DNA of 64,000 nt, from assembly GCF_003020115.1 (NCBI RefSeq), contig NZ_PYFX01000016.1:60304-124303 (forward strand), in the 5' to 3' direction. The stretch comes from Bradyrhizobium sp. MOS002 (GTDB lineage: Bacteria > Pseudomonadota > Alphaproteobacteria > Rhizobiales > Xanthobacteraceae). A model generated the notes under the pieces. It made no database searches, was not told the origin of the DNA, and saw only the letters and a program-made list of their open reading frames with translations. The position numbers were made by a program, and so were the translations under genes. This document shows positions 19,481 to 28,389 of this stretch, in pieces. Within the stretch, counting starts at the first letter, position 1; each line of letters opens with the position of its first letter.

Positions 19481-20584
19481 TTATTTCTTGGTCTGGGGAT
19501 TTTCGCCGATCGCGGGCACCGCGCCATAGCTGCGGGTTTCGCCGATGATGATCGGCGCCGGTGCGGGATAGCTGACGCGTCCCTGCGGCGTGTCGACCTC
19601 GATGCGGCGCAGATGCGGATGCTTGGTGAGGTCGGCCATGGTGTTGACCTCGGCAAAGGCGATGTCTGCGTCGGACAGCCGCCTCAGCAGCTCGTCGCGC
19701 GTCATCCTGCCGAAGGCATCCGCGACCGTCTTGTCGGTGAAGTCGCGGTTGCGCACCCGCTCGACCATGTTGGCAACGCGGGGATCGGCGGGCAGATCCG
19801 GCTGGTCCAGCACTTTTGCGCAAAGCGTCTTCCACTCGCGCTCGCTCTGGATCGAGATCAGGATGTCCTTGCCGTCGCTGGACGTGAACACGCCATAGGG
19901 CGCGATCGAGGGATGGCGCAGCCCCATGCGCTTGGGTGGATTGCCGGCTTCCGAGTTGAGCAGCGGCACGGTGCACCAGTCCGCCATCACGTCGAACATG
20001 GAGATGCGGATGTCGGCGCCCTTGCCGGTGCGTCCGCGCCCGATCAGCGCTTCCAAAATCGCTGCATGCGCCGTGGCGCCGGTCGCGACATCGACGATGG
20101 ACATGCCGACCCGCGAGGCGCCGTCGGGATTGCCGGTGATCGAGGCAAGGCCGCTCTCGGCCTGGATCAGCAGATCGTAGGCCTTGCGGTGCGCATAGGG
20201 GCCCTCGTCGCCATAGCCGGTGATCGTGCAGGAGATCAGTTTTGGATAGTCTTTCAGCAGCCGCTCGCGCGAAAAGCCGAGCTTGTCCATCGAGCCCGGC
20301 TTGAGGTTCTGGATCAGCACGTCGGCGCTGGCAATCAGCTTCTCAAGCTCGGCGCAGCCTTCCTTGGTGGCGAGATCGACCACCGCGGATTGCTTGCCGC
20401 GGTTGAGCCAGACGAAATAGCTGCTCTGGCCCTTGGCCGCCGCGTCGTAGCCGCGGGCGAAATCGCCCTCGGGCCGCTCGATCTTGATGACCTCCGCGCC
20501 GGCATCCGCCAGCCGCGAGGAGCAGAACGGCGCCGCCACCGCCTGCTCGACCGCAATCACCCTGATGCCGTCAAGAGCTCCCAT
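19481..20584 (-). CDS. CaiB/BaiF family (class III) CoA-transferase
   Basis: The complete 367-residue class III CoA-transferase starts with GIRVIAVEQAVAAPFCSSRL and DAGAEVIKIERPEGDFARG. It has LNRGKQSAVVDL and the catalytic aspartate segment NPDGASRVGMSIVDVATG, and ends with the usual IIIGETRSYG region. It follows the acyl-CoA dehydrogenase gene by 9 nt. It probably supplies the CoA thioester used by the neighbouring dehydrogenase and hydratase. Confidence 0.92.
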   Translation of the reverse strand: MGALDGIRVIAVEQAVAAPFCSSRLADAGAEVIKIERPEGDFARGYDAAAKGQSSYFVWLNRGKQSAVVDLATKEGCAELEKLIASADVLIQNLKPGSMDKLGFSRERLLKDYPKLISCTITGYGDEGPYAHRKAYDLLIQAESGLASITGNPDGASRVGMSIVDVATGATAHAAILEALIGRGRTGKGADIRISMFDVMADWCTVPLLNSEAGNPPKRMGLRHPSIAPYGVFTSSDGKDILISIQSEREWKTLCAKVLDQPDLPADPRVANMVERVRNRDFTDKTVADAFGRMTRDELLRRLSDADIAFAEVNTMADLTKHPHLRRIEVDTPQGRVSYPAPAPIIIGETRSYGAVPAIGENPQTKK

Positions 20585-20593
20585 GATGCGGCC

Positions 20594-21763
20594 TCAGTAC
20601 GAGCGGGGCATGCCGAGGACGTGCTCGGCGATGAAGGACAGCACGAGATTGGTCGAGATCGGCGCCACCTGGTAGAGCCGCGTCTCGCGGAATTTGCGCT
20701 CGACGTCGTATTCCTCGGCGAAGCCGAAGCCGCCATGGGTCTGAACGCAGGCATTGGCCGCTTCCCAGGACGCATCGGCCGCGAGCATCTTGGCCATGTT
20801 GGCCTCCGCGCCGCAGTCGAGCCCGGCCTCATATTTGCGCGTCGCTTCCTTCACCATCAGCTCGGCCGCGCGCATCGCGGCGTAGGCCTTGGCGATTGGG
20901 AACTGGATGCCTTGATTTTGGCCGATCGGCCGGCCGAAAACGCTGCGCTCCTTGGCGTAGTTGGTAGCCTTTGCGATGAACCATTTGGCGTCGCCGACGC
21001 ATTCGGCCGCGATCAGGATGCGCTCGGCATTCATGCCGGAGAGGATGTAGCGAAAACCCTTGCCTTCTTCGCCGATCAGATTCTCCGCCGGCACCTTCAT
21101 GTCGGTAAAGAACACTTCGGTGGTGGCGTGGTTCATCATGGTGCGGATCGGACGGATCTCGAGGCCCTTGTTCTTGGCCTCGCGCATGTCGACGATGAAC
21201 ACCGAAAGACCATCCGTGCGCTTCTTGACCTGGTCCTTCGGCGTGGTGCGCGCCAGCAGAAGCATCAGGTCGGAATGTTCGGCCCGGCTCGTCCAGATCT
21301 TCTGGCCGTTGACGATGTAGCCGGCATTGCCGTCCTTGCGCGCGAAGGTCTTCAGCGAGGTGGTGTCGGTGCCGCTGGTCGGCTCGGTGACGCCGAAGGC
21401 CTGCAGTCGCAATTCGCCGCTTGCGACCTTCGGCAGATATTTTGCCTTCTGCTCGTCGTTGCCGTGCCGCAGCACGGTGCCCATCGTGTACATCTGGGCG
21501 TGGCAGCCGCCGCCGTTGCAGCCCGCGCGCTGGATCTCTTCGAGGATCGCCGCGGCCGCTGAAAGCTTCAAGCCGGCGCCGCCATATTCCTCGGGGATCA
21601 GCACGGAGAGATAGCCGGCCTCGGTCAGCGCGTCGACGAAGGCCTTCGGGTAGGCCATCTCGCGGTCGAGCTTGCGCCAGTATTCGCCGGGAAACTGCGC
21701 GCAGAGCTTTGCGACGGCTTCGCGGATGTCGGCGTGATCTTCGGTGTGGTGTTCTTCGCTCAT
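20594..21763 (-). CDS. Acyl-CoA dehydrogenase
   Basis: A 389-residue flavoenzyme. Family motifs are AFGVTEPTSGTDTTSLKTFA for FAD/substrate binding, GQKIWTSRAEHSDLMLLLAR, NLIGEEGKGFRYILSGM and GGFGFAEEYDVERKFRETRL near the C-terminus. The catalytic Glu position in this subfamily cannot be set with certainty by eye. It is the first gene of a three-gene operon and divergent from a LysR gene. Confidence 0.92.
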   Translation of the reverse strand: MSEEHHTEDHADIREAVAKLCAQFPGEYWRKLDREMAYPKAFVDALTEAGYLSVLIPEEYGGAGLKLSAAAAILEEIQRAGCNGGGCHAQMYTMGTVLRHGNDEQKAKYLPKVASGELRLQAFGVTEPTSGTDTTSLKTFARKDGNAGYIVNGQKIWTSRAEHSDLMLLLARTTPKDQVKKRTDGLSVFIVDMREAKNKGLEIRPIRTMMNHATTEVFFTDMKVPAENLIGEEGKGFRYILSGMNAERILIAAECVGDAKWFIAKATNYAKERSVFGRPIGQNQGIQFPIAKAYAAMRAAELMVKEATRKYEAGLDCGAEANMAKMLAADASWEAANACVQTHGGFGFAEEYDVERKFRETRLYQVAPISTNLVLSFIAEHVLGMPRSY

Positions 21764-21810
21764 GGCGTTTCCAGTTGGGTGCGGCAGTTAAGATAACGCC
21801 GGCCGATCCT

Positions 21811-21834
21811 CTGGCGTTGTGAAAACAATGCCAG
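21811..21834. promoter_or_regulatory. Inverted repeat between acyl-CoA dehydrogenase and LysR genes
   Basis: CTGGCGTTGT, GAAA, ACAATGCCAG is an inverted repeat matching at nine of ten positions. It lies in the 125-bp divergent intergenic region. Dyads of this size are typical LysR-type recognition sites; the link is inferred from position. Confidence 0.5.
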
Positions 21835-21888
21835 CCCCCTATGCTCATTTGCTATAGCGTATGGAGTAGCCTTCCAGGATTGGCAAGC

Positions 21889-22809
21889 ATGGATTTCCGT
21901 CAGCTCAGGACCTTCAGTTGTGTGGCGGAGCTCGGCAGCCTCTCCAAGGCGTCCGACACGTTGCGTGTGGCGCAGCCGGCTCTGTCCAGGCAGATCAAGC
22001 TGCTGGAACACGAGCTGCGCACCGAATTGTTCACCCGCAACGGCCGCGGCATGGTGCTCACGGATGCCGGCCGCCTGTTGCTGGCGCGCACCTCGGGCAT
22101 CGTTCGGCAGATCGACCAGATCCGCGACGACATCCAGTCGTCCAAGGGGCCGCCGTCCGGCCAGGTCGTGCTCGGCCTGGTCCCGACCGTGAGCTGCGTG
22201 CTGTCGGCGCGCTTCGCGCGGCGCTGCGTCGAAAAATTTCCCGGCATTTCGCTGCGCATCGTCGAGAGCTACAGCGGCCATCTCGTCGAATGGCTGCATC
22301 GCGGCGAGATGGACCTCGCCATCCTCTACGGCCGCTCCGCCGATCTGCATCTCAACGTCGAGAGCCTCGGCCGCGACAACATCGTCGCGGTTGGTCCGCG
22401 TGGCTGCGGTCTCGCGCGCAAGAAGAGCGTCGATATCGGCTGGCTGCTGCGGCAACGGCTGGTGCTGCCCAGTCACTCCCACGGCCTCCGTGCGCTGATC
22501 GAGCACGCCGCGGCGCAGCGCAAGATCAAGCTAAACGTCCAGCTCGAGGCGGATTCGTTTCGCGTGCTGACCAGCCTGGTCGAGGAGGGGTTAGGCTTCG
22601 CGCTCTTGCCGCCCTCGTCGGTCCACGGCGAGGTCGCGGACGGTCGGCTGGAAACCGCCGTCGTCTCGAAGCCGATGACGCGCGAGCTCATATTCGCCTC
22701 TCCGATCGACCGTCCGGTCTCGACGGCCTCGGTTGCCGTCACGGCCCTCCTGCGCGAGGAGGTCGCCGCCTGCCGCAAGGACGGCGTGTGGGACATCAAG
22801 TTGAGTTAG
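21889..22809 (+). CDS. LysR-family transcriptional regulator
   Basis: The 306-residue protein has the N-terminal winged HTH (MDFRQLRTFSCVAELGSLSK, then LRVAQPALSRQIKLLEHEL) and the C-terminal periplasmic-binding-like effector domain. The ATG at 21889 gives the canonical start; a 16-residue upstream extension is unlikely. It is divergent from the acyl-CoA dehydrogenase operon and probably controls it. Confidence 0.92.
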   Translation: MDFRQLRTFSCVAELGSLSKASDTLRVAQPALSRQIKLLEHELRTELFTRNGRGMVLTDAGRLLLARTSGIVRQIDQIRDDIQSSKGPPSGQVVLGLVPTVSCVLSARFARRCVEKFPGISLRIVESYSGHLVEWLHRGEMDLAILYGRSADLHLNVESLGRDNIVAVGPRGCGLARKKSVDIGWLLRQRLVLPSHSHGLRALIEHAAAQRKIKLNVQLEADSFRVLTSLVEEGLGFALLPPSSVHGEVADGRLETAVVSKPMTRELIFASPIDRPVSTASVAVTALLREEVAACRKDGVWDIKLS

Positions 22810-22934
22810 ATGCACCGGTGTCGTAGAACAGCCGCGCGCGATCTCGCCTTCGCATCTGGCGCGACCTGTCATGCCGGAATTTTATAGCTGGGCTACGGTC
22901 GCCGTGAGTTTGGCGAGTATGTGTATCCCGGAAC

Positions 22935-23014
22935 TCGTCATTGCGAGCGCAGCGAAGCAATCCAGGCTGTCTCCGCAGAGGGATTCTGGATTGCTTCGCT
23001 GCGCTCGCAATGAC
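22935..23014. repeat. Dispersed palindromic repeat, family A
   Basis: CGTCATTGCGAGCGCAGCG and CGCTGCGCTCGCAATGACG are the complementary ends, with GAAGCAATCCAG / CTGGATTGCTTC inside. It sits between convergent genes. Confidence 0.9.
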
Positions 23015-23026
23015 GGAGGATAGAGC

Positions 23027-24301
23027 TCAGCCCGGAATCCTCACCGGCAGCGACTCATATCCCTTGATGAAGCTCGAATAGATCCGCTTGGGCTCGCCGA
23101 CCACCTCGATGCGGTCGAAGCGCTTGAGCATCTCTTCCCAGACGATCTTGAGCTGGAGCTCGGCGAGGCGCATGCCGACGCAGCGGTGGATGCCGAAGCC
23201 GAAGGAGAGGTGGGTGCGCGGCCGCGGGCGGTCGATGATGAACTCGTTCGGCCTATCGAACATCTCCTCGTCGCGGTTGCCGGAGACGTACCACATCACA
23301 ACGCGGTCGCCCTTCTTGATCTGCTTGCCGCCGATCTCGGTGTCGGCAAGCGCGGTGCGCCGCATATGCGCCAGCGGGGTCTGCCAGCGGATCACCTCGG
23401 GCACCATGGAATCGATCAGCTCGGGATTGGCGCGGAGCCTGTCAAACTGCTCGGGGTTCTCGCTCAGCGCCAGCACCGAGCCGGTCATGGTGTTGCGCGT
23501 GGTGTCGTTGCCGCCGACGATGAGCAGGATGATGTTGCCCATGAGATTGTCGGGGTCCATGAAGCGCGTGGCGTCGTTGTGCGCCATCAGCGACAACAAA
23601 TCGTTGCGGGGCGCGGAATTGACGCGCTCGTTCCACAGCTTGGACATGTAGGCGTAGCATTCGTCCATCTCGCGGCGGCGCTCTTCGGCCGAGGCCACGA
23701 TGCCGCTCTTGGGCAGCGCGGTCGCGACATCGGACCAGCGCGTCAGCTTGCGCCGTTCTTCCCAGGGGAAGTCGAACAGGGTGGCCAGCATCTGCGTCGT
23801 CAGTTCGATTGAGACGCGCTCGACGAAATTGAAGGTCTCGTTGCGCGGCAGATTGTCGAGCACGGTCTGCGAGCGCTGGCGGATCAGTTTTGCCAGCTCG
23901 TCCAGATGCGTCGGCGTGAACATCGGCGACACCGTCTTGCGCTGCGACGAATGACGCGGCTGGTCCATGGCGATGAAGCTCGGCCAGTCATAGCCTTCCG
24001 GCACGTCGCGGATCCCGATGCCGCCGAGCGTCGAGTCGGAGGAGAACAGGCCGTGGTTGGTGTCGACATGCATGATGTCGTCGTACTTCACCACCGACCA
24101 ATACGGCTCGATCGGCGCGTTGGTGCAGTAATGCACCGGCTCTTCCTTGCGCAGCCGCTCGAACCACGGCCACAGGGTGTCGTCCTGGAATAGCCTCGGC
24201 GCCCCCGGGTGGAACTGCGCCAGCGGCGTCGCATAGGCCTCCTCGTGGGCCCTGCGCATGCGTTCGGCCTTGTCGGTCTTGACCGGAGACTGAATGTTCA
24301 T
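23027..24301 (-). CDS. Cytochrome P450, CYP153 family
   Basis: A 424-residue soluble P450. The I-helix is LLIVGGNDTTRNTMTG, the K-helix ExxR is EVIR, and the haem loop is FGFGIHRCVGMRLAE with Cys374 as the iron ligand. LATLFDFPWEERRKLTRWSD, TPLAHMRRTA and GDRVVMWYVSGNRDEEMF match the CYP153 alkane and fatty acid terminal hydroxylases. The ATG at 24301, preceded by GGAG, gives the correct family N-terminus; a longer frame upstream runs into a repeat. It lies downstream of a paralogous P450. No ferredoxin or reductase gene is adjacent. Confidence 0.9.
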   Translation of the reverse strand: MNIQSPVKTDKAERMRRAHEEAYATPLAQFHPGAPRLFQDDTLWPWFERLRKEEPVHYCTNAPIEPYWSVVKYDDIMHVDTNHGLFSSDSTLGGIGIRDVPEGYDWPSFIAMDQPRHSSQRKTVSPMFTPTHLDELAKLIRQRSQTVLDNLPRNETFNFVERVSIELTTQMLATLFDFPWEERRKLTRWSDVATALPKSGIVASAEERRREMDECYAYMSKLWNERVNSAPRNDLLSLMAHNDATRFMDPDNLMGNIILLIVGGNDTTRNTMTGSVLALSENPEQFDRLRANPELIDSMVPEVIRWQTPLAHMRRTALADTEIGGKQIKKGDRVVMWYVSGNRDEEMFDRPNEFIIDRPRPRTHLSFGFGIHRCVGMRLAELQLKIVWEEMLKRFDRIEVVGEPKRIYSSFIKGYESLPVRIPG

Positions 24302-24329
24302 GGCGGTAGCTCCAGTTGGTTCTTCCTTC

Positions 24330-24473
24330 ACCTCGCCCCGCTTGCGGGGAGAGGTCGGAATTCGAGCGAAGCTCGAATTCCGGGTGAGGGGGACTCTCCG
24401 CGATTCGGCTGTCACGCTGTTCGCGGATGGAGCCCCTCACCCCAACCCTCTCCCCGTAAGAACGGGGAGAGGG
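24330..24473. repeat. Dispersed palindromic repeat, family D, between the two P450 genes
   Basis: CCTCGCCCCGCTTGCGGGG opens and CCCTCTCCCCGTAAGAACGG closes the element. A nested perfect dyad GGAATTCGAGC / GCTCGAATTCC lies near the left end. Confidence 0.75.
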
Positions 24474-24480
24474 AGTTAAC

Positions 24481-25746
24481 TCACGCCGCAATCTTCACCG
24501 GCAAGGTTTCGAGACCCTTCACGAAACTCGAATAGACCCGCTTGGGTTCGCCGACCACCTCGATATGGTCGAATCGCTTGAGGATCTCTTCCCAGATAAT
24601 CTTGAGCTGGAGTTCGGCAAGCCGCAAGCCGACGCAGCGGTGGATGCCGAAGCCGAAGGAGAGATGCGTGCGCGGCCGGGCGCGGTCAATGATGAATTCG
24701 TAGGGCTTTTCGATCGCGTCAGCGTCGCGGTTGCCCGAGACGTACCACATCACGACCTTGTCACCTTTCTTGATCTGCTTGCCGCGGAACTCGAAATCCG
24801 CAAGCGCTGTGCGGCGCATATGGGCCAGCGGCGTCTGCCAGCGGATCACTTCCGGCACGAAGCTGTCGAGCAGCGCGGGGTTTTCGCGCAGCTTGCGATA
24901 TTGCTCCGGATGCTGGCTCAGCGCGTCGAGCGAGCCTGACATGGTGTTGCGGGTGGTGTCGTTGCCGCCGACGATCAAAAGGATGAGATTGCCGAGGAAG
25001 TTCTTCGCGTCCATGTCGCGCGTCGCGGCACCGTGCGCCATCATGGACAGCAGATCACTCTTCGGCGGCTGCGCGATGCGCTCCTTCCACAGTCGCGCGA
25101 AATAGCCCGCGCATTCCGTCAACTCGGCCTGCCGCTCGTCTTCGGTGGCGACAAGGCCGTCAGGGCCGGGAATGGTGGTTGCAATGTCCGACCAGCGCGT
25201 CAGCTTGCGGCGGTCCTCCCAGGGGAAGTCGAACAGCACGGCGAGCATCTGCGTGGTGAGCTCGATCGAGACACGGTCGACCCAGTCGAACACCTCGCCA
25301 CGAGGCAGATTGTCCAGGCACTCGGCCGAGCGCTTGCGGATGCTCAGCGCCAGATTGTCCAGATGCGTCGGTGTGAACATCGGCGCCACGGTCTTGCGCT
25401 GCGCCGCGTGGCGCGGCGGGTCCATCGAGATGAAGCTCTCGCGGCGCAGTTCCGGATCGATGTCGCGGATGGTGATGCCGCCGAGCGAGGAGGCCGAGGA
25501 GAACACCGAATGATTGGTCTCGATCTCCATGATGTCGTTGTAGCGCGTCACCGACCAATACGGCCCGAACATCGAGTTCTTGCAATAGTGCACGGGATCT
25601 TCGCGGCGCAGGCGATCGAAATAAGGCCAGAACGTATCGGTCCTGAACAGCTCGGGGTCGCCCGGATCGAACTGCTCCAGCGGCAGTGATGTGGCGCGTG
25701 CGCGTAACGCGTCGAGCTTCGCCGCGCTTTCGATGGTCCCATGCAT
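24481..25746 (-). CDS. Cytochrome P450, CYP153 family (paralogue)
   Basis: A 421-residue P450 closely similar to its downstream neighbour over the whole length. The I-helix is LLIVGGNDTTRNTMSG and the haem loop is FGFGIHRCVGLRLAE with Cys371. RRKLTRWSDIATTIPG and KKGDKVVMWYVSGNRD are CYP153 signatures. The ATG at 25746 has GGGAGAG 5 nt upstream and is chosen over in-frame ATGs at 25764 and 25812. The pair looks like a tandem duplication, which may broaden chain-length range for terminal hydroxylation. Confidence 0.9.
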   Translation of the reverse strand: MHGTIESAAKLDALRARATSLPLEQFDPGDPELFRTDTFWPYFDRLRREDPVHYCKNSMFGPYWSVTRYNDIMEIETNHSVFSSASSLGGITIRDIDPELRRESFISMDPPRHAAQRKTVAPMFTPTHLDNLALSIRKRSAECLDNLPRGEVFDWVDRVSIELTTQMLAVLFDFPWEDRRKLTRWSDIATTIPGPDGLVATEDERQAELTECAGYFARLWKERIAQPPKSDLLSMMAHGAATRDMDAKNFLGNLILLIVGGNDTTRNTMSGSLDALSQHPEQYRKLRENPALLDSFVPEVIRWQTPLAHMRRTALADFEFRGKQIKKGDKVVMWYVSGNRDADAIEKPYEFIIDRARPRTHLSFGFGIHRCVGLRLAELQLKIIWEEILKRFDHIEVVGEPKRVYSSFVKGLETLPVKIAA

Positions 25747-25868
25747 GACCGCTCTCCCTGACATGAACCGCGCGTTCTCGTTGAATTCTGCGCTGCGGTA
25801 TTTGATTTGCAATTACAGCCGGTTGTCTGCGCCGGAGCAAGGGCGAGTTTTGCCACACGGTCTCGCCT

Positions 25869-25954
25869 GTAGCCCGGATGGAGCGTAAGCGTAATCCGGG
25901 ATTCGGGCCGCCACTGCCGCTGTCCCGGATTGCGCTGCGCTCCATCCGGGCTAC
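25869..25954. repeat. Dispersed palindromic repeat, family B, in a 366-bp intergenic region
   Basis: GTAGCCCGGATGGAGCG and CGCTCCATCCGGGCTAC are the complementary ends; the internal arms are TAATCCGGGA / TCCCGGATT. A second copy is at 36811-36893. Apart from this repeat, the gap 25747-26112 shows only the likely divergent promoter region. Confidence 0.88.
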
Positions 25955-26112
25955 GGGACATTCGCGAACGTGATCTCGCGCACGCCCTTGGCCGTGGAAA
26001 CGCGCCAGAAACCGACTGGAATCGAGCCAAATCGAACCTGCCCATCTTGGGGATCGACCAATCTCTGATTTATAGTTTGATCGAACCAGGTCCGCACCCC
26101 GAGGTTGCCGCC

Positions 26113-27267
26113 GTGAATGACATGCAATGGGCCCCCATCGGCTCCGAACCCTTACCCCCGCCGCTGCCGCCCACGCGGGTCGATTTCACCGGCAACCGCA
26201 CCGAGTTTCGCAAATTGGTCACCAAGGGTGCCCTGCTCGAGCTCGTCACCTTCGGCTTCTACCGGTTCTGGCTCGTCACCGACATCCGCCGTCATCTGTG
26301 GGCGAACACCGCGATCGACGGCGACGCTGCCGAATATACCGGCCGGGCCAAGGAGCTTCTGGTCGGCTTCCTGTTCGCGCTCGCGATCCTGGTGCCGATC
26401 TACCTCGCTTACTTCCTTGTCGGTATCGAGTTCGAGCGCTGGCAGGGCTTTGCCTCGACGCCGCTGTTCATCAGCTTCTACGCTTTCGGCCAGTTTGCGA
26501 TCTTTCGCGCGCGGCGCTATCGCCTGACGCGCACGGTCTGGCGCGGCGTGCGGTTCTGGATGGACGGATCGGGCTGGGCCTATTCGTTCCGCGCCATGCT
26601 GTGGGGCTTGCTGGTGTTTCTGACGCTTGGTCTGGCATTGCCGTGGCGCGAGGCGTCGCTCGAACGCTACAAGATGCGGCACACCCATTACGGCGATTTG
26701 CGAGGCGATTTCGAAGGCGACGGCTGGACGTTCTTCAAGCGCGGCTGGTGGCTGTGGCTGCTCAGCCCGATCGCGCTGGTGATCTTTCCGCTCGCGCCGT
26801 TCTTCTATGCCCAGTTCAAGGCGCGCGAATGGCGCTGGTGGCTCGACGGTATCCGCATCGGCGGCGTGAGCGTGTCCTCGGATTTGCCGACCAACGCGTT
26901 CTACGGGCTGTACTGGAAGGTGATCGGCTGGTGGATGCTGCTCTCGGTCATCTTCGGCGCCTATATAGGAGGGGGCACCTTGCTCCTGGTCAAGCTGACC
27001 GGCCTTCCCGCCGAGCAGGCGTTCGGACCTGACAATGCCGCCAAGAGCATTCCGATGCTGGTGATGATGGTCATCGGCTATTTTGCCGTCGCTCTTGCGG
27101 TGAACATCATCATGCGGGTCTATCTCCAGCGCGATCTCTGGGCCAAGGTGCTGGAAACGGTTGAGGTGCACAACATCGGGGCCGCGGCTGACGTGCGCGG
27201 CAGCGCCGAGCTTGCCAGCGCGCTCGGCGAAGGCTTTGCCGATGGACTCGATGTCGCGGGATTCTGA
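26113..27267 (+). CDS. DUF898 (YjgN-like) membrane protein
   Basis: The 384-residue protein starts with FTGNRTEFRKLVTKGALLEL, the DUF898 signature, and has several membrane helices in repeated units such as ELVTFGFYRFWLVTDIRRHL and FLTLGLALPWREASLERYKM. The GTG at 26113 is preceded by GAGG 8 nt upstream. A longer frame from 25930 would run through the repeat. The next gene begins 3 nt after the stop, and the DUF898-M48 protease pair recurs in proteobacteria. Function is unknown. Confidence 0.85.
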   Translation: MNDMQWAPIGSEPLPPPLPPTRVDFTGNRTEFRKLVTKGALLELVTFGFYRFWLVTDIRRHLWANTAIDGDAAEYTGRAKELLVGFLFALAILVPIYLAYFLVGIEFERWQGFASTPLFISFYAFGQFAIFRARRYRLTRTVWRGVRFWMDGSGWAYSFRAMLWGLLVFLTLGLALPWREASLERYKMRHTHYGDLRGDFEGDGWTFFKRGWWLWLLSPIALVIFPLAPFFYAQFKAREWRWWLDGIRIGGVSVSSDLPTNAFYGLYWKVIGWWMLLSVIFGAYIGGGTLLLVKLTGLPAEQAFGPDNAAKSIPMLVMMVIGYFAVALAVNIIMRVYLQRDLWAKVLETVEVHNIGAAADVRGSAELASALGEGFADGLDVAGF

Positions 27268-27270
27268 GCT

Positions 27271-28380
27271 GTGAGTGACGTATTCGCCGAGGCCCCGGCG
27301 CAGTCCGTGAAGCCGACGGTCTTCTTCGACGGCGTGTCGAGCCGCAGGCGGCAGGTTGCGCTGACGCTCAGTGACGCGCTCGAGATCCTCGAACAGGGTG
27401 GGGCGCCCGTTCGCTGGGCCTACGCCGACATCCGCCGCGCCGACAGCCCGGCGGGCGTGTTGCGCCTGGCCTCGACATCTGCGCCGCCGCTGGCGCGGCT
27501 GGAAATCCGCGACGCTCTGCTCGCCTCAGACGTGACCGCCCGCTGCATGCGGCTCGACGAGCACCAGACCTCGCGCCGCGGCGTCGCAAAGATCGTCGGC
27601 TGGTCGATGGCTGCCGCCGTCTCCATCGTCTGCGTGGTGCTGTTCGGCGTGCCGCTCGCTGCCGACCGCCTTGCACCGCTGGTTCCGAAACCAATCGAGC
27701 GGCGCATCGGCGATGCGTCTGAAGTTCAGGTGAAGACGATCTTCGGCCGCAATGCGTGCGAGGATGCGGCGGGGAAAGCGGCCTTCATCAAACTCGTCAA
27801 TCGGCTGCGCGATGCCGCCGGCCTCGACGACGATTCCATGACCGCGGGCGTGCTGCCGACCCCGGTGCCGAACGCGTTCGCGCTGCCCGGCGGTAAGGTC
27901 TTCGTGCTGAAGGGCCTGCTCGACAAGGCCGAGAGCCCGGACGAACTCGCCGGCATCCTCGCCCACGAACTCGGCCATCTCAAGCACCACGACAACATGC
28001 GCGGCCTGATTTACAACGGCGGCACCTCGTTCCTGATCGGCCTGTTGTTCGGCGATGTCACCGGCTCGAGCGCCGTGATCTTCGCCTCGCGCAGCGTGGT
28101 CGAGGCCTCCTATTCGCGCGAGGCCGAGACCGCTGCGGATAGTTTCGCCATCGAGATCATGCACAAGCTCGGCCGTTCGCCGAAGCCCGCGGCGGAATTG
28201 ATGTTCCGCATCACCGGCAAGGAAGGCGGCGGCCTCACGTCGATCCTGGCGAGCCATCCGCTGACCGAGGACCGCCTCGCGCGCATGACGAAGGAAGATC
28301 GCCCCGCCAGTGGCCCGCCGCTGCTGACGGATGCGGAGTGGCAGGCGCTGAAAGGGATCTGCGGCAGCGGCAAGATTTGA
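27271..28380 (+). CDS. M48-family zinc metallopeptidase, membrane-anchored
   Basis: The 369-residue protein has one membrane helix at about residues 108-127 (VGWSMAAAVSIVCVVLFGVP region) and an M48 protease domain. The zinc motif is ILAHELGHLKHHD and the third ligand is the Glu in YSREAETAADSFA. The N-terminal region is a small non-catalytic domain. It starts with GTG, 3 nt after the DUF898 gene, so the two are translated together. It probably degrades misfolded or cell-envelope proteins; substrates are unknown. Confidence 0.9.
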   Translation: MSDVFAEAPAQSVKPTVFFDGVSSRRRQVALTLSDALEILEQGGAPVRWAYADIRRADSPAGVLRLASTSAPPLARLEIRDALLASDVTARCMRLDEHQTSRRGVAKIVGWSMAAAVSIVCVVLFGVPLAADRLAPLVPKPIERRIGDASEVQVKTIFGRNACEDAAGKAAFIKLVNRLRDAAGLDDDSMTAGVLPTPVPNAFALPGGKVFVLKGLLDKAESPDELAGILAHELGHLKHHDNMRGLIYNGGTSFLIGLLFGDVTGSSAVIFASRSVVEASYSREAETAADSFAIEIMHKLGRSPKPAAELMFRITGKEGGGLTSILASHPLTEDRLARMTKEDRPASGPPLLTDAEWQALKGICGSGKI

Positions 28381-28389
28381 GCCTCGCGC

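Noticed and set aside
19070..21562. An 830-codon plus-strand frame across the acyl-CoA operon
   Set aside because: Antisense to three recognised genes; no domain or ribosome-binding site.
23027..24415. Longer start for the first P450
   Set aside because: The additional 38 residues are encoded by the family D repeat and have no similarity to CYP153 N-termini; ATG 24301 has a GGAG site.
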